This document shows positions 9,501 to 16,786 of a DNA stretch of 64,000 bases, in pieces. Position 1 is the stretch's first letter; the number at the start of each line of letters is the position of its first letter. The translations under genes and the position numbers were made by a program. The stretch is from PALSA-612 sp963776375 (GTDB lineage: Bacteria > Actinomycetota > Thermoleophilia > Gaiellales > Gaiellaceae). The stretch is taken from assembly GCA_963776375.1 (NCBI GenBank), contig CAVZMF010000005.1:868001-932000 (forward strand), written 5' to 3'. The notes beneath the pieces were generated by a model. It was not told where the DNA came from. It ran no database searches and saw nothing but the letters and a program-made list of their open reading frames with translations.

Positions 9501-10427
9501 CCGCATCCTCAGCTCGCCGCCCGGCGCGACGCCGATGTCTGCGGACGTTCCGCCCATGTCGAGTGTGATCACGTTCTCGTGCCCGGCCATGCGCCCCGCC
9601 CAGATGCCACCGATCAGCCCGGCCACGGGGCCGGACATGAGCAGCGACACCGGCCGCGCCAGCGCCGCCTCGGGCCCCACGGTTCCGCCGCTCGACTGCA
9701 TGAGCTGGACGACGCTGTCGAACCCGGCGTCCTCCATGGCCTTGGCGAAGCGCCCGACGTACAGCGCCACGCGCGGGCCGATGTAGGCGTTCAGGCAGAC
9801 GGTGGAGAAGCGCTCGTACTCCCGGTAGAGCGGCAGCACCTCATGGGAGACCGATAGGTAGGCCTCGGGGAACTCCTGCTCGAGAATGGCCTTGATCCGG
9901 CGCTCGTGCGCGGGGTTGAGGTAGGAGTGGAGCAAGCAGACGGCGACCGCATCGACGCCGGCAGCCCGCAGCGCGCGCACCCGCTCGCGCACCTCGTCCT
10001 CGTCGAGGTCCCGGATCACCTCTCCCGCCGGGGCGGTCACGCGCTCGCCGACGGTCAGGCGATGCCGGCGCGGCACGAGCGGGTAGCTCTGCCAGGGCAG
10101 GTCGCAGTAGAGCGAGAAGTTGTACGGACGCTTGTGCCGGGCGATATGCAGGATGTCTCGGAAGCCCTCGGTGGTGATCATCCCCACGCGGGCGCCGTTT
10201 CGCTGCAGGACGATGTTCGTGGCGACCGTCGTCCCGTGGAGGATCGCATCCAGGTCGGCGACGCGAACGCCGGCGGCGTCGCACACGCGGCGGACGCCGA
10301 CGACCGTGCCTCTCGCTGGGTCGTCCGGCGTCGAGGGAACCTTGTCGACCTCGATCCTCCCGCGCTCCTCGTCGACCAGGATCAGGTCGGTGAAGGTGCC
10401 GCCGACGTCGACGCCGATGCGCTTCAT
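6570..10427 (-). CDS. Fused HyuA-HyuB hydantoinase / 5-oxoprolinase-like protein
   Basis: Single 1285-residue polypeptide. Residues 1-690 are a complete HyuA unit (GVDVGGTFTDLILVD at the start, LDMGGTSADIGVA around 290, then GAGGGSIAYVD). From about residue 705 a complete HyuB unit follows (YSSIIRESEDLGAG, AHNHPYKGATHSPD, NTRNNPIEELE, GGYGDPVERDP). The linker is short and rich in Ala/Thr/Glu. Eukaryotic 5-oxoprolinase has the same fused architecture and nearly the same length (family knowledge), while the copy at 2828-6573 is split. Substrate could be 5-oxoproline, N-methylhydantoin or another hydantoin. The next gene in the same direction is an N-carbamoylsarcosine-amidase-like hydrolase whose stop is about 10 bp upstream of this start; the two would form the two steps from N-methylhydantoin to sarcosine. 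Confidence 0.92.
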   Translation of the reverse strand: MKRIGVDVGGTFTDLILVDEERGRIEVDKVPSTPDDPARGTVVGVRRVCDAAGVRVADLDAILHGTTVATNIVLQRNGARVGMITTEGFRDILHIARHKRPYNFSLYCDLPWQSYPLVPRRHRLTVGERVTAPAGEVIRDLDEDEVRERVRALRAAGVDAVAVCLLHSYLNPAHERRIKAILEQEFPEAYLSVSHEVLPLYREYERFSTVCLNAYIGPRVALYVGRFAKAMEDAGFDSVVQLMQSSGGTVGPEAALARPVSLLMSGPVAGLIGGIWAGRMAGHENVITLDMGGTSADIGVAPGGELRMRHLVDTTVAGYQAMVPMVDVDTIGAGGGSIAYVDGGGVFRVGPQSAGADPGPACYGRGGDEPTSTDAQLLLGRLRPEGLLGGQMRLDPELAEKMMRKVADRLGVTTAEAALGVLQIQKFGMTQAMELNSVRRGYDPRDFTLVAAGGAGPLFACDIALELDIPRVLVPPHPGITSATGLLATDVVHEFVATTMQPLQALDRDRLAQTYAELEEQAARKLDEDGYTGDQALVTRFADCRYAGQGYEVRFEAPPGAIDDAWIARAADAFHLAHEREYGHRFDAEIDIVNVRVVGVGLVPALEWPEIEAADGPATATFEREAVFEVGGRPESILTPFYERTSLRAGQSISGPAIIEQYDSTTVIPPGLSAEIDRHGNIVVDCTRRETAVAAEQALATPVLMRVIGGALQSIAKEMGALLFRISYSSIIRESEDLGAGLFDAEGNELAESDSTPMFMGAMPKIVKGVVRELDGAVREGDIIAHNHPYKGATHSPDIGIVLPIFWEGELIAFSGASAHLLDIGGAYPGMAIDLVDMWAEGQIWDAVKLSDQGVRNESAWRMLLTNVRTPSHNRGDIEAMIAACELGRRRLLDLVARYGKETVLGAASDWLDYSERMLRKEIAAVPDGTYEAEIGYLDDDGKNRGVLLPVKVKVLIEGDELTIDVTGSSGEVETAFNSPYEGAVVSAATYIVRTIFLDEATYDVFVPQNEGMLRPVRVIAPKGSIFNPTFPRATKARFCQVQRMADFTLQALAPVIPEKITAGNSASTTFLSYSGFQPETDEYWIYLEVNEGSHGGRFGKDGWDSVDSLIANTRNNPIEELEWRFPMRTERYELRDVYAAPGKWRGGIGIVRVNRFLVDTIVACEGDRFFGDPPWGIFGGHPGQTATLRKNPDTPGEESWPSKFTNQRLLAGEAIEITVPNSGGYGDPVERDPKLVLDDVLDGFTSVEQALEVYRVAIDPDTMTLDLEETEALRRGVMPAVVDG

Positions 10428-10437
10428 GCGTGCCGGC

Positions 10438-11091
10438 TCACGCGTAGCTGGGCTGGCGCAGCGAGGCGAGGTACGCGATCACTTCCTGCGAGTTCGTCAC
10501 CTCCGCGTACCGGCGGTGGACGTCGCGCAGGTTCGACTCGTGGGCGTCCCGGCCCTGGTCGCCGACGCAGTCCTCGGGGACGATCGTCCTCAAGCCGTAG
10601 GAAAACGAGTCGACGGTCGTCGCCCGCACGCATCCGGAGGTCGTGCAGCCCGTGACGATGACCGTGTCGCGCTGGAGCGCAGTCAGCAGTGAGTTGAGCG
10701 GCGTGCCGTTGAACATCGACGGCCACTTCTTGGGCAGGAGGGTGTCACGGTCGTCCCACAGGCGCGCGTCCACCTGCGCCCAGCGCGACTCCGGCGTGAT
10801 CTCCGCGCACGGAGGAAGCTTGATCGTCCATAGGCCGATGTCCTGCTCGTGCTTCCAGGCGACGATCGTATGGAAGACCGGAACGCCTGCCTCGCGCGCC
10901 GCCTCGAGCACGGGCACCGTGTTCACGACGGCCCGCTCGATCAACTCGGCGCCGCCGAAGACGAAGTCCGGGTCGGTGAACGCATACTGCAGGTCGATCG
11001 TGAGCACGGCGGGCCGCTCTCCCGGCTCGATGCTCGCCTGCCCGTAGCCGCGCTTCACCCACGGATCGTCGGCCTCGAGATGGATGGACAT
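10438..11091 (-). CDS. Isochorismatase-family cysteine hydrolase, N-carbamoylsarcosine-amidase-like
   Basis: 217 residues. The catalytic triad of the family is visible: Asp33 in LTIDLQ, Lys121 or Lys122 in LPKKWPSMF, and Cys154 in TSGCVRATTVDS, with the cis-peptide region VTGCTTSGC just before the cysteine. Spacing matches N-carbamoylsarcosine amidase (Asp51, Lys144, Cys177 in the known enzyme). Such enzymes hydrolyse N-carbamoyl amino acids to the amino acid, CO2 and ammonia. AAGGAGGATCG precedes the ATG. It is first in a minus-strand operon with the fused hydantoinase and diverges from the cyclic amidohydrolase gene across a region containing a GntR-type operator (11160-11172). Confidence 0.85.
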   Translation of the reverse strand: MSIHLEADDPWVKRGYGQASIEPGERPAVLTIDLQYAFTDPDFVFGGAELIERAVVNTVPVLEAAREAGVPVFHTIVAWKHEQDIGLWTIKLPPCAEITPESRWAQVDARLWDDRDTLLPKKWPSMFNGTPLNSLLTALQRDTVIVTGCTTSGCVRATTVDSFSYGLRTIVPEDCVGDQGRDAHESNLRDVHRRYAEVTNSQEVIAYLASLRQPSYA

Positions 11092-11159
11092 CGATCCTCC
11101 TTCGGTCGCAGAACTCGCTTGCAGTTGGGCAGATGGGAGAATCGCACATTTCCCGGAGA

Positions 11160-11172
11160 AAGGTCAGACCTT
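11160..11172. promoter_or_regulatory. GntR/FadR-type operator, site 1 (perfect palindrome)
   Basis: AAGGTCAGACCTT, a perfect 13-bp palindrome centred on 11166. It lies in the 116-bp space between the divergent cysteine hydrolase (minus) and cyclic amidohydrolase (plus) genes. It is one of five sites of consensus WWGGTCNGACCWW in the window. FadR-subfamily regulators such as LldR and PdhR bind TTGGTNNNACCAA-type sites (family knowledge). The likely regulator is the GntR protein at 14770-15540. Confidence 0.7.
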
Positions 11173-11200
11173 GCCTGAGACGACTCGGCTGCGGTTCAAT
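11171..11200 (+). promoter_or_regulatory. Candidate promoter of the amidohydrolase-urease-like operon
   Basis: TTGCCT at 11171-11176 and TTCAAT at 11195-11200 are separated by 18 bp. Transcription would begin at about 11207, at the GTG start of the amidohydrolase (11208), giving a leaderless mRNA. The -35 element overlaps the right end of operator site 1. Confidence 0.4.
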
Positions 11201-11207
11201 CCTTCCC

Positions 11208-12575
11208 GTGCCCGATCGGTACGATCTCGCGCTCGTCAACGGCAGCGCCGTGCTTCCCGGCGGTGTCATCGAGCAGGTCAACGTCGGAGTGCGCGACGGG
11301 ACGATCGCGGCGCTCAGCGACGCGCCGCTCGAGGCCGACGAGACGATCGACGTCACGGGGCTGACGGTCCTGCCCGGGCTCGTCGACGAGCACTTCCACG
11401 TCTTTCGCGGGTACGGCTGGGAGACCTACGAGAACGCGACGCGCGCGGCCGCGAAGGGCGGGATCACGAGCGTCGTCGACATGCCGCTCGACCGGCCGCC
11501 GACCCTGACCGCGGACGCGCTGCTCGAGAAGCTCACCGCGATCGCCGACGAGTGCCGCGTCGACTACGCGGCCTTCGGCGGCTACCTGGAGAGCGACCCG
11601 GGGGAGATCGCCGCGATGGCCGCTGCCGGCGCAGTGGCGTTCAAGCTGTTCACAGGCGGGGTGGCTCCACCGGGCATGTATCCCGGCGTGACCGCGGGCC
11701 AGATCCTCGACGCGATGCGCCGCGTGGAACGGGAGGGCAGGACGGTCGTCGTCCACTCGGAGAATGCGCCGGTCGTCGACTTCGAGACCGCCCGGCTGCA
11801 GGCGGAAGGACGTTCGGATGTCGCCGCGTGGGACGAGGCTCGTCCCTGGTTCAGCGAGCTCGAGGCCGTCCAGCGCGTGTCGCTGCTCGCAGAGGTCACC
11901 GGCTGCCGGACGGTGATCGCCCACGTGACCGCTCCGAGGTCGGTCGAAGCCGTGAAGGAGGCTCGCAGCCGCGGCGCAGACGTCTGGGTCGAGACCTGCC
12001 CGCACTACCTGTGCCTGACGCTCGAGGACATGGCCAGCGACCTGCGCCTGAAGTGGAACCCTCCGAGCCGCGACCGCGCCTCGGTCGACGAGCTGTGGCG
12101 GCAGCTCCGCCGCGGCGACGTCCACACCGTCGGGTCCGACCACGCGCCGCTGCCGAAGAACCCCGACGCGGACATCTGGACGCAGCTGCCGGGCGCCGGC
12201 AACGGCCTGGAGACGATGCTGTCGGTCGTCGGCACCGAGGCGCTCCACCACCGCGACGTCGACCTCGGCACGCTGGTCGACGTGCTCGCCACCACGCCGG
12301 CGCGCCTCTTCGGCCTGTATCCCCGAAAGGGCACGATTCGCATCGGATCGGACGCCGACTTCGCCGTCGTGGAGACGTCCGGCCGCCGCGTCCTCGACGC
12401 CCGCGAACTCGAGTATCACGACCAGCCAGCCTGGTCTCCTTTCGACGGGCGCGAGGTTCGCGTCTATCCCGTCTACACGATCCTCCGGGGACGGGTGATC
12501 GCCGCCGAGGGCCAGGTCCTCGGGCGGCCCGGCTACGGGAACTTCCTCAGCCCGCACGTGCCTGTTCCCGCCTGA
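11208..12575 (+). CDS. Cyclic amidohydrolase (allantoinase / dihydropyrimidinase / dihydroorotase superfamily)
   Basis: 455 residues from the GTG at 11208, chosen because homology starts at YDLALVNGSAV and a leaderless promoter fits; the frame is open further upstream to 11133. Binuclear-metal ligands are all present: His62 and His64 in VDEHFHVF, Lys146 in AFKLFTG (the carbamylated lysine), His183 in VVHSEN, His239 in VIAHVTA and Asp311 in GSDHAP. It would open a cyclic ureide such as allantoin, hydantoin or dihydropyrimidine; VDMPLDRPPT after the first metal site resembles the allantoinase VDMPLN block. Its stop overlaps the start of the UreA-like gene by one base, so it heads the operon with the urease-like subunits. 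Confidence 0.85.
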   Translation: MPDRYDLALVNGSAVLPGGVIEQVNVGVRDGTIAALSDAPLEADETIDVTGLTVLPGLVDEHFHVFRGYGWETYENATRAAAKGGITSVVDMPLDRPPTLTADALLEKLTAIADECRVDYAAFGGYLESDPGEIAAMAAAGAVAFKLFTGGVAPPGMYPGVTAGQILDAMRRVEREGRTVVVHSENAPVVDFETARLQAEGRSDVAAWDEARPWFSELEAVQRVSLLAEVTGCRTVIAHVTAPRSVEAVKEARSRGADVWVETCPHYLCLTLEDMASDLRLKWNPPSRDRASVDELWRQLRRGDVHTVGSDHAPLPKNPDADIWTQLPGAGNGLETMLSVVGTEALHHRDVDLGTLVDVLATTPARLFGLYPRKGTIRIGSDADFAVVETSGRRVLDARELEYHDQPAWSPFDGREVRVYPVYTILRGRVIAAEGQVLGRPGYGNFLSPHVPVPA

Positions 12576-12883
12576 TGCAGCTGACCCCGAAAGAGGTCGA
12601 ACGGCTCCTGATCTTCACGGCGGCGGAGCTTGCGCGGCGGCGGCTGGCAGAGGGTGTCCCGCTCAGCCACCCCGACGCGATCGCGCTCGCCTCGGACACC
12701 GTCCTGGAGAAGGCGCGGTCGGGCGCCGGCTACGACGCCGTGCGGGAGTCCGTCCACGGCTTCTTCTCGCGCGACCAGCTCTACCCGGGCGTCGCCGAGC
12801 TGCTCGAATCGCCGGCCCAGATCGAAGCGGTGTTCGGCGACGGCACGCGACTCGTCCCGCTCGAGAGGCTCGTGCGGCAATGA
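12575..12883 (+). CDS. ureA: Urease gamma subunit-like protein (UreA)
   Basis: 102 residues from the ATG overlapping the previous stop. It starts MQLTPKEVERLLIFTAAELA and continues with LSHPDAIALASDTVLEKAR and VEAVFGDGTRLV-type sequence (IEAVFGDGTRLVPLE), which are the conserved blocks of UreA at the usual length of about 100 residues. It overlaps the UreB-like gene by ATGA at 12880. UreA is the small structural subunit of the urease trimer. The set is divergent from normal urease and no UreD, UreE, UreF or UreG gene is present in the window, so urea hydrolysis should not be assumed. Confidence 0.8.
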   Translation: MQLTPKEVERLLIFTAAELARRRLAEGVPLSHPDAIALASDTVLEKARSGAGYDAVRESVHGFFSRDQLYPGVAELLESPAQIEAVFGDGTRLVPLERLVRQ

Positions 12884-13134
12884 GACCGGGGGAGGTCATC
12901 CCCGGCGACGGGCCCGTGCCTGCGGCGGTGCCCAGCCGGACGACCACGATCAGGATCGCGAACCGCGGCCGCTTTCCCGCCTCGCTGAGCTCGCACGTGC
13001 CTCTCGAATGGGTCAGCCCCACTCTCGAGTTCCCGCGCGACGGGCTCTCTGGTGCGCGGCTCCGCCTCCCGGCCGGCGCGTCAACGCGGATCGAGCCGGG
13101 CGCCGAGGTGGAGGTGGAGGTGATGTGGAGCTAG
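12880..13134 (+). CDS. ureB: Urease beta subunit-like protein (UreB), divergent
   Basis: 84 residues, shorter than the usual 100 or so. It opens MRPGEVIPGDGPV, close to the UreB start, and has TIRIANRGRFPASLSSHVPL, where the family has the block SHFHFFEVN; only the first His of that block is retained. The C-terminus RIEPGAEVEVEVMW matches the family (RFEPGE...V). Start and stop codons overlap the neighbouring ure-like genes. It is the smallest and most diverged of the three subunits. Confidence 0.75.
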   Translation: MRPGEVIPGDGPVPAAVPSRTTTIRIANRGRFPASLSSHVPLEWVSPTLEFPRDGLSGARLRLPAGASTRIEPGAEVEVEVMWS

Positions 13135-14795
13135 ATCGCGCCGCCTACGCCTCGATCTACGGCCCGACCACAGGGGACCGGATCCGGCTGGGCGACACGA
13201 ACCTGCTCGCGGAGGTCGAGGCCGACGACACGGCTCCCGGGAGCGAGCCGCTGATCGGGTTCGGGAAGACGATTCGCGACGGCCTCCTGGCGTCGAGTTC
13301 CATGCGCGGCGAGGACGCCCTCGACGCGGTGATCACGAACGCGGTCGTCGTCGACCCGATGCTCGGCATCCGGAAGACGTCGCTCGGCTTCAAGGACGGG
13401 CGGATCGCGTGCGTCGGCCGGGCCGGCAATCCGGACACGATGGAAGCCATCGACGTCCCGATCAGCGCTGCGACCGGGATCATCCCGGCCGAGGGCCTGA
13501 TCGCGACGCCAGGCGTGGTCGACTCGCACATCCATCTCATCTCGCCCCAGCTCGTCCCTGTCGCGCTCTCCGGCGGCGTGACGACGCTCGTTGCCATGGG
13601 CTACGGCGGTGCCTGGGACGTCGGCATCGGGCCCGCGGGCAACTTCGACCGGCTGCTCGATGCGTGGCGCTCGGTGCCGCTGAACCTCGTGCCGCTCGCA
13701 CGGGCGAGCGCGTCGCACGAGCAGTTCCTGGAGGACTCGCTTGCCTGGGGGGCGGGCGGCTTCAAGGTTCACGAAGACACCGGCGCGTTTCCACAGATCC
13801 TCGACGCTGCTCTCGCGGTCGCCGACCGCCACGACATCCAGGTCGCCCTCCACCTCGACGGCCTGGGCGAGTCGGCGACGCTGGAGGAATCCCTTCAGGC
13901 CATCGCCGGCCGGACCGTCCACCTCTACCACCTCGAGGGCTGCGGCGGAGGTCCCGTCGATCTCCTGGAGGCAGCGAGCCTCGAGCACGTACTCCCGTCG
14001 TCGACGAACCCCACCATCCCGTACGGGGCGACCGCCACCGCGGAGCACGAGGAGATGATCCGCACCGTCCACCGGCTTCATCCGCGCTTCGCGACCGACA
14101 TGGCGGCTGCCCGCGACCGCGTGCGGGCCTGGACGATGGCCGCCGAGTCGGTACTGCAGGACCTCGGCGCGATCAGCATCATGAGCTCCGACTCGCTCGG
14201 CATGGGCCGCATCGGAGAGACCTTCCGGCGGACCTGGCAACTCGCGCACGTCATGAAGGCGGCGACGGGAGGGGGCGAGCGGAACGACAACGAGCGCATC
14301 CTCCGTTATGTCGCCAAGCTCACCGTTAACCCGGCGCTGGCCCACGGGATCGCACACGACGTCGGCTCGCTCGAACCGGGCAAGCTCGCCGACGTCGTCC
14401 TCTGGCGTCCCGCGTTCTTCGGCGCGAAGCCTCAGGTGGTGATCAAGGCCGGGTTCAGTGCCTGGGGGCCGCTCGGCTCGGGCAGCGGCTCGACGCGTCT
14501 CGGCGAGCCGCTCGTCTACAACGCGCAGTACGGAGGTGTGGGCGGCGCGCCTGCGGCCCTCGCGACTGTCTTCACGAGCTCGGTCGGGGAGGAGCGCGTC
14601 AGGGGGCGCTGGCCGGGCCGCGTCGCGGTGGTCCGGGACTGCCGCGCGCTCAGGAAGTCGGACATGGTGCGGAACGACGCACGTCCGAGCGTGGTGGTCG
14701 ATCCGGTCGCGCAGCGCGTGGTGGTGGACGGGACGCCGGTCGATCTCGAGCCGGCGGCCGAGCTCCCGCTCAACCGCGCGTACTTTCTCGTCTGA
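13125..14795 (+). CDS. ureC: Urease alpha subunit-like amidohydrolase (UreC), flap cysteine replaced
   Basis: 556 residues from the GTG at 13125, inside the end of the UreB-like gene. Nickel ligands are conserved: His135 and His137 in SHIHLISP, Lys214 and His216 in FKVHED (carbamylated lysine), His243 in ALHLDG, His269 in YHLEGCGGG and Asp356 in SSDSLGMGR. In the mobile flap, the catalytic Cys-His of known ureases (Cys319-His320 in Klebsiella) reads Val315-His316 in MIRTVHRLHP, so the cysteine is lost. No accessory genes for nickel insertion are nearby. The protein probably is a metal-dependent hydrolase, but its substrate could be a ureide or carbamoylated compound rather than urea. The last 26 bp overlap the convergent gntR gene. 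Confidence 0.85.
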   Translation: MELDRAAYASIYGPTTGDRIRLGDTNLLAEVEADDTAPGSEPLIGFGKTIRDGLLASSSMRGEDALDAVITNAVVVDPMLGIRKTSLGFKDGRIACVGRAGNPDTMEAIDVPISAATGIIPAEGLIATPGVVDSHIHLISPQLVPVALSGGVTTLVAMGYGGAWDVGIGPAGNFDRLLDAWRSVPLNLVPLARASASHEQFLEDSLAWGAGGFKVHEDTGAFPQILDAALAVADRHDIQVALHLDGLGESATLEESLQAIAGRTVHLYHLEGCGGGPVDLLEAASLEHVLPSSTNPTIPYGATATAEHEEMIRTVHRLHPRFATDMAAARDRVRAWTMAAESVLQDLGAISIMSSDSLGMGRIGETFRRTWQLAHVMKAATGGGERNDNERILRYVAKLTVNPALAHGIAHDVGSLEPGKLADVVLWRPAFFGAKPQVVIKAGFSAWGPLGSGSGSTRLGEPLVYNAQYGGVGGAPAALATVFTSSVGEERVRGRWPGRVAVVRDCRALRKSDMVRNDARPSVVVDPVAQRVVVDGTPVDLEPAAELPLNRAYFLV

Positions 14796-15540
14796 GAGCC
14801 CGGCTCGGCAGGAAGTCGTCGTAGAAGCCGCCGATGTGCCGGCGCATCAGGTCGGCCGCCTTCATGCCCTCGCCGGCGTTCACCGCCTCGAGGATCGCAC
14901 GATGCTCCCGCACCAGCCTGCGGCGCACCGACGTCCAGCGAGATGCACGGCCGAGCGCCTCGAACATCGTGCGCTCGATGGCCATTCTGCTGCCCTCGAG
15001 CACCAGCTCTGCGAACGGGTTCGCGGCGGCGCGCGCGATCGCCAGGTGGAACTCGAGGTCGAGAGGCAGGAACGTCGAGGGCTCCCGGGCGCCCTCCTCC
15101 ATGCCCCTGAGCGCAGCCTCCGCCGCGGCGAGCGATCCCGGCTGCCGCAGCTCGGCGGCCGCCTGCACCGTCCAGGTCTCGATCACCGTCCTGAACTCGA
15201 TCAGGTTCTCGACCGAGGCATGCTGCAGGGCGAGGTGGAAGCGAAAGAGCGGCTCGAGCGCGTTGTTCGGGCGCTCCAGGAAGACGGCGCCGTTGTCGGC
15301 GCCCCGCCGGACTCGGACGAGACCGAGCGCTTCGAGGACGCGCAGCGCCTCCCGGACCGACGCTCTGGAGACGTTGAATTTCGCCGCGAGCTCGCGCTCC
15401 GGAGGAAGCCTGTCGCCTGCCGCCAGCGCGTTCGACGCCAGCGACTGCTCGAGCTCCAGAAGGATGTCTTCGAACGCCCGCCGCGTCGAGACGCGCTTGG
15501 GCTTGGACCGCACCGACGCCGGGAGGGTCTTTTCGGTCAT
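14770..15540 (-). CDS. GntR-family transcriptional regulator, FadR subfamily (FCD domain)
   Basis: 256 residues from the ATG at 15540; a GTG at 15549 is also possible, but a -10-like TAGTGT (minus strand, 15559-15554) would place the transcript start inside that longer form. N-terminal winged helix: LPPERELAAKFNVSRASVREALRVLEALGLV, typical of GntR. The C-terminal FCD domain carries likely metal-binding residues in DLEFHLAIA, VREHRAIL and MRRHIGGF. FadR-type regulators respond to acids or acyl-CoA compounds. Five palindromes of the type they bind occur in the window, one 60 bp upstream of this gene. Its 3' end overlaps the UreC-like gene. Confidence 0.9.
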   Translation of the reverse strand: MTEKTLPASVRSKPKRVSTRRAFEDILLELEQSLASNALAAGDRLPPERELAAKFNVSRASVREALRVLEALGLVRVRRGADNGAVFLERPNNALEPLFRFHLALQHASVENLIEFRTVIETWTVQAAAELRQPGSLAAAEAALRGMEEGAREPSTFLPLDLEFHLAIARAAANPFAELVLEGSRMAIERTMFEALGRASRWTSVRRRLVREHRAILEAVNAGEGMKAADLMRRHIGGFYDDFLPSRALRRESTRG

Positions 15541-15591
15541 GTGCGTCACGGCGACACTAACAGTCGGGCGCTCGGATCAACACCGCCGAGC

Positions 15592-15620
15592 TTGACCGGA
15601 TTGGTCCGACCTTCTAACGT
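15592..15620 (+). promoter_or_regulatory. Promoter of the cupin operon with embedded operator
   Basis: TTGACC (15592-15597) and TAACGT (15615-15620) are separated by exactly 17 bp. The predicted transcript start coincides with the cupin ATG at 15628, so the mRNA would be leaderless. The GntR operator at 15601-15613 fills the spacer, so bound regulator would block RNA polymerase. Confidence 0.55.
15601..15613. promoter_or_regulatory. GntR/FadR-type operator, site 2
   Basis: TTGGTCCGACCTT, centred on 15607, between the divergent gntR and cupin genes. It matches the consensus WWGGTCNGACCWW and is located between the -35 and -10 boxes of the cupin operon promoter. Confidence 0.7.
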
Positions 15621-15627
15621 CCTGTCG

Positions 15628-15990
15628 ATGCGGCTCAGCTTCGACGACCCGGAGGAGCGCCGCACGCTCGCGGGCGGCCGGGTCGCAGTCGACGTTGTCA
15701 GGATGGCCGGGATGCCCGTGCTGCGGATCAGCCATGCAGCGGGCTGGAGATGGTCTCGAGACTCCGCCGGGGACCCGGGTCTCGACCGCTGCCAGTCCGT
15801 TCACGTCGGTGTGATGACCGCCGGCGAGCTCGCGGTCGAGGAGGCGGACGGGCGGACGTACGTCCTCCAGGCCGGGGATCCCGTGGCGATCTCACCCGGC
15901 CATGACGCGTGGACTGTCGGTCCCGAGGCCGCCGTGTTCGTCCAGTTCGACGAAGGGGACTCCGCGCAGCGGCGCTTCGGCATCCCGTGA
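15628..15990 (+). CDS. Small cupin-fold protein
   Basis: 120 residues. Segments MPVLRISHAAGWRWS, VHVGVMTAGELAVEEADG and YVLQAGDPVAISPGHDAWTVG give the double-stranded beta-helix pattern of a single cupin domain, with His residues at the places where cupins bind a metal. Function unknown; small cupins next to amidohydrolases often act as isomerases or ligand-binding proteins. It is the first gene of the plus-strand operon running to the aminotransferase and is directly preceded by operator site 2. The start is the ATG immediately after the promoter, with no Shine-Dalgarno sequence. Confidence 0.7.
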   Translation: MRLSFDDPEERRTLAGGRVAVDVVRMAGMPVLRISHAAGWRWSRDSAGDPGLDRCQSVHVGVMTAGELAVEEADGRTYVLQAGDPVAISPGHDAWTVGPEAAVFVQFDEGDSAQRRFGIP

Positions 15991-16041
15991 CCGGCGGGCT
16001 GCACGCTTCCACTTCTGAGCTTTCGCCAACAGGAGGTAGGG

Positions 16042-16785
16042 ATGACAACCGCACTGCCGACCGGCACCGAGACCGTCCTACTCGGACGCAGCGTCAGACT
16101 CCACGATCTGTCACAGGACATCTCGCAGCGCACGCAGATGCACCCGCTGCATCCCCGCGTCGAGGTCTACCCGTTCGAGTCGCACGCCAATTCGCTCGCG
16201 GCGCTCGGCACGGGCTTCTCCTACCGCTCGAACCTGTTGATCCTGTCGGATCACGCGTCGACCCACGTCGATGCGTACACCCATTTCGACCCCGATCCCG
16301 GGGCAGCCACGATCGACCAGATGCCGCTCGACCTGTTCTGCGGCGAGGCCGTCTGCGTCGATCTCTCCCAGCTGCCGCCGCGGGCCGGCATCACCGTCTC
16401 CGACCTCGAGAGAGCCCTCGAGAAGGACGGTCTCGACCTGCGCGACGGCGACATCGTGCTCCTCTACACGGGCCACTACGAGCGGACCGCCGGCTCGCCC
16501 GACTATCTGACGGAGTTCCCGGGGCTCGAGCCGGAGACGGCCCGCTGGCTGATCGAGCAGGGGGTGAAGCTGTTCGGCAACCAGGCCATGAGCGTCGACG
16601 TCCCCGACCGGTACACGTTCCCGGTCCACCAGGTCTGTCGCGAGCTCGGGGTGACCCATCTCGAGAACGTCGGCCCGCTCGCTGCCGTCGCAGGCAAGCG
16701 CTTCACGCTCTTCGCCTTCCCGCTCAAGATCGTTCCCGGAACCGGGTCGCCCGTGCGCCTCGTCGCGGCGGTTCCGGTCGACTGA
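16042..16785 (+). CDS. Cyclase family protein (kynurenine-formamidase-like metal hydrolase)
   Basis: 247 residues preceded by AGGAGGT at 16031-16037. It carries the metal motif SDHASTHVDAYTHF near residues 73-86, the counterpart of HxGTHxDxPxHF in KynB-type formamidases, and the C-terminal GTGSPVRLVA. Family members hydrolyse amide bonds in N-formyl compounds or isatin. In this operon it may act on a formyl or carbamoyl intermediate. A second cyclase-family gene with the same C-terminal GTGSPVRAVA lies at 44139-44879 downstream of the B12 mutase, a link between the two halves of the window. Confidence 0.8.
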   Translation: MTTALPTGTETVLLGRSVRLHDLSQDISQRTQMHPLHPRVEVYPFESHANSLAALGTGFSYRSNLLILSDHASTHVDAYTHFDPDPGAATIDQMPLDLFCGEAVCVDLSQLPPRAGITVSDLERALEKDGLDLRDGDIVLLYTGHYERTAGSPDYLTEFPGLEPETARWLIEQGVKLFGNQAMSVDVPDRYTFPVHQVCRELGVTHLENVGPLAAVAGKRFTLFAFPLKIVPGTGSPVRLVAAVPVD

Positions 16786-16786
16786 G

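Noticed and set aside
6882..9857. Very long open frame antisense to the fused hydantoinase
   Set aside because: It is a by-product of high-GC codon bias. The translation is rich in Arg, Val and Asp without domain patterns, while the opposite strand encodes a complete HyuA-HyuB protein.
12575..14795. Ordinary urease
   Set aside because: Flap cysteine is missing, UreB is diverged and no nickel-insertion genes are seen, so a plain urease call would overstate the evidence.
15541..15600. Autoregulation of gntR by operator site 2
   Set aside because: The site lies about 50 bp upstream of the predicted gntR transcript start and inside the opposite promoter. Autoregulation is possible but not supported by position.
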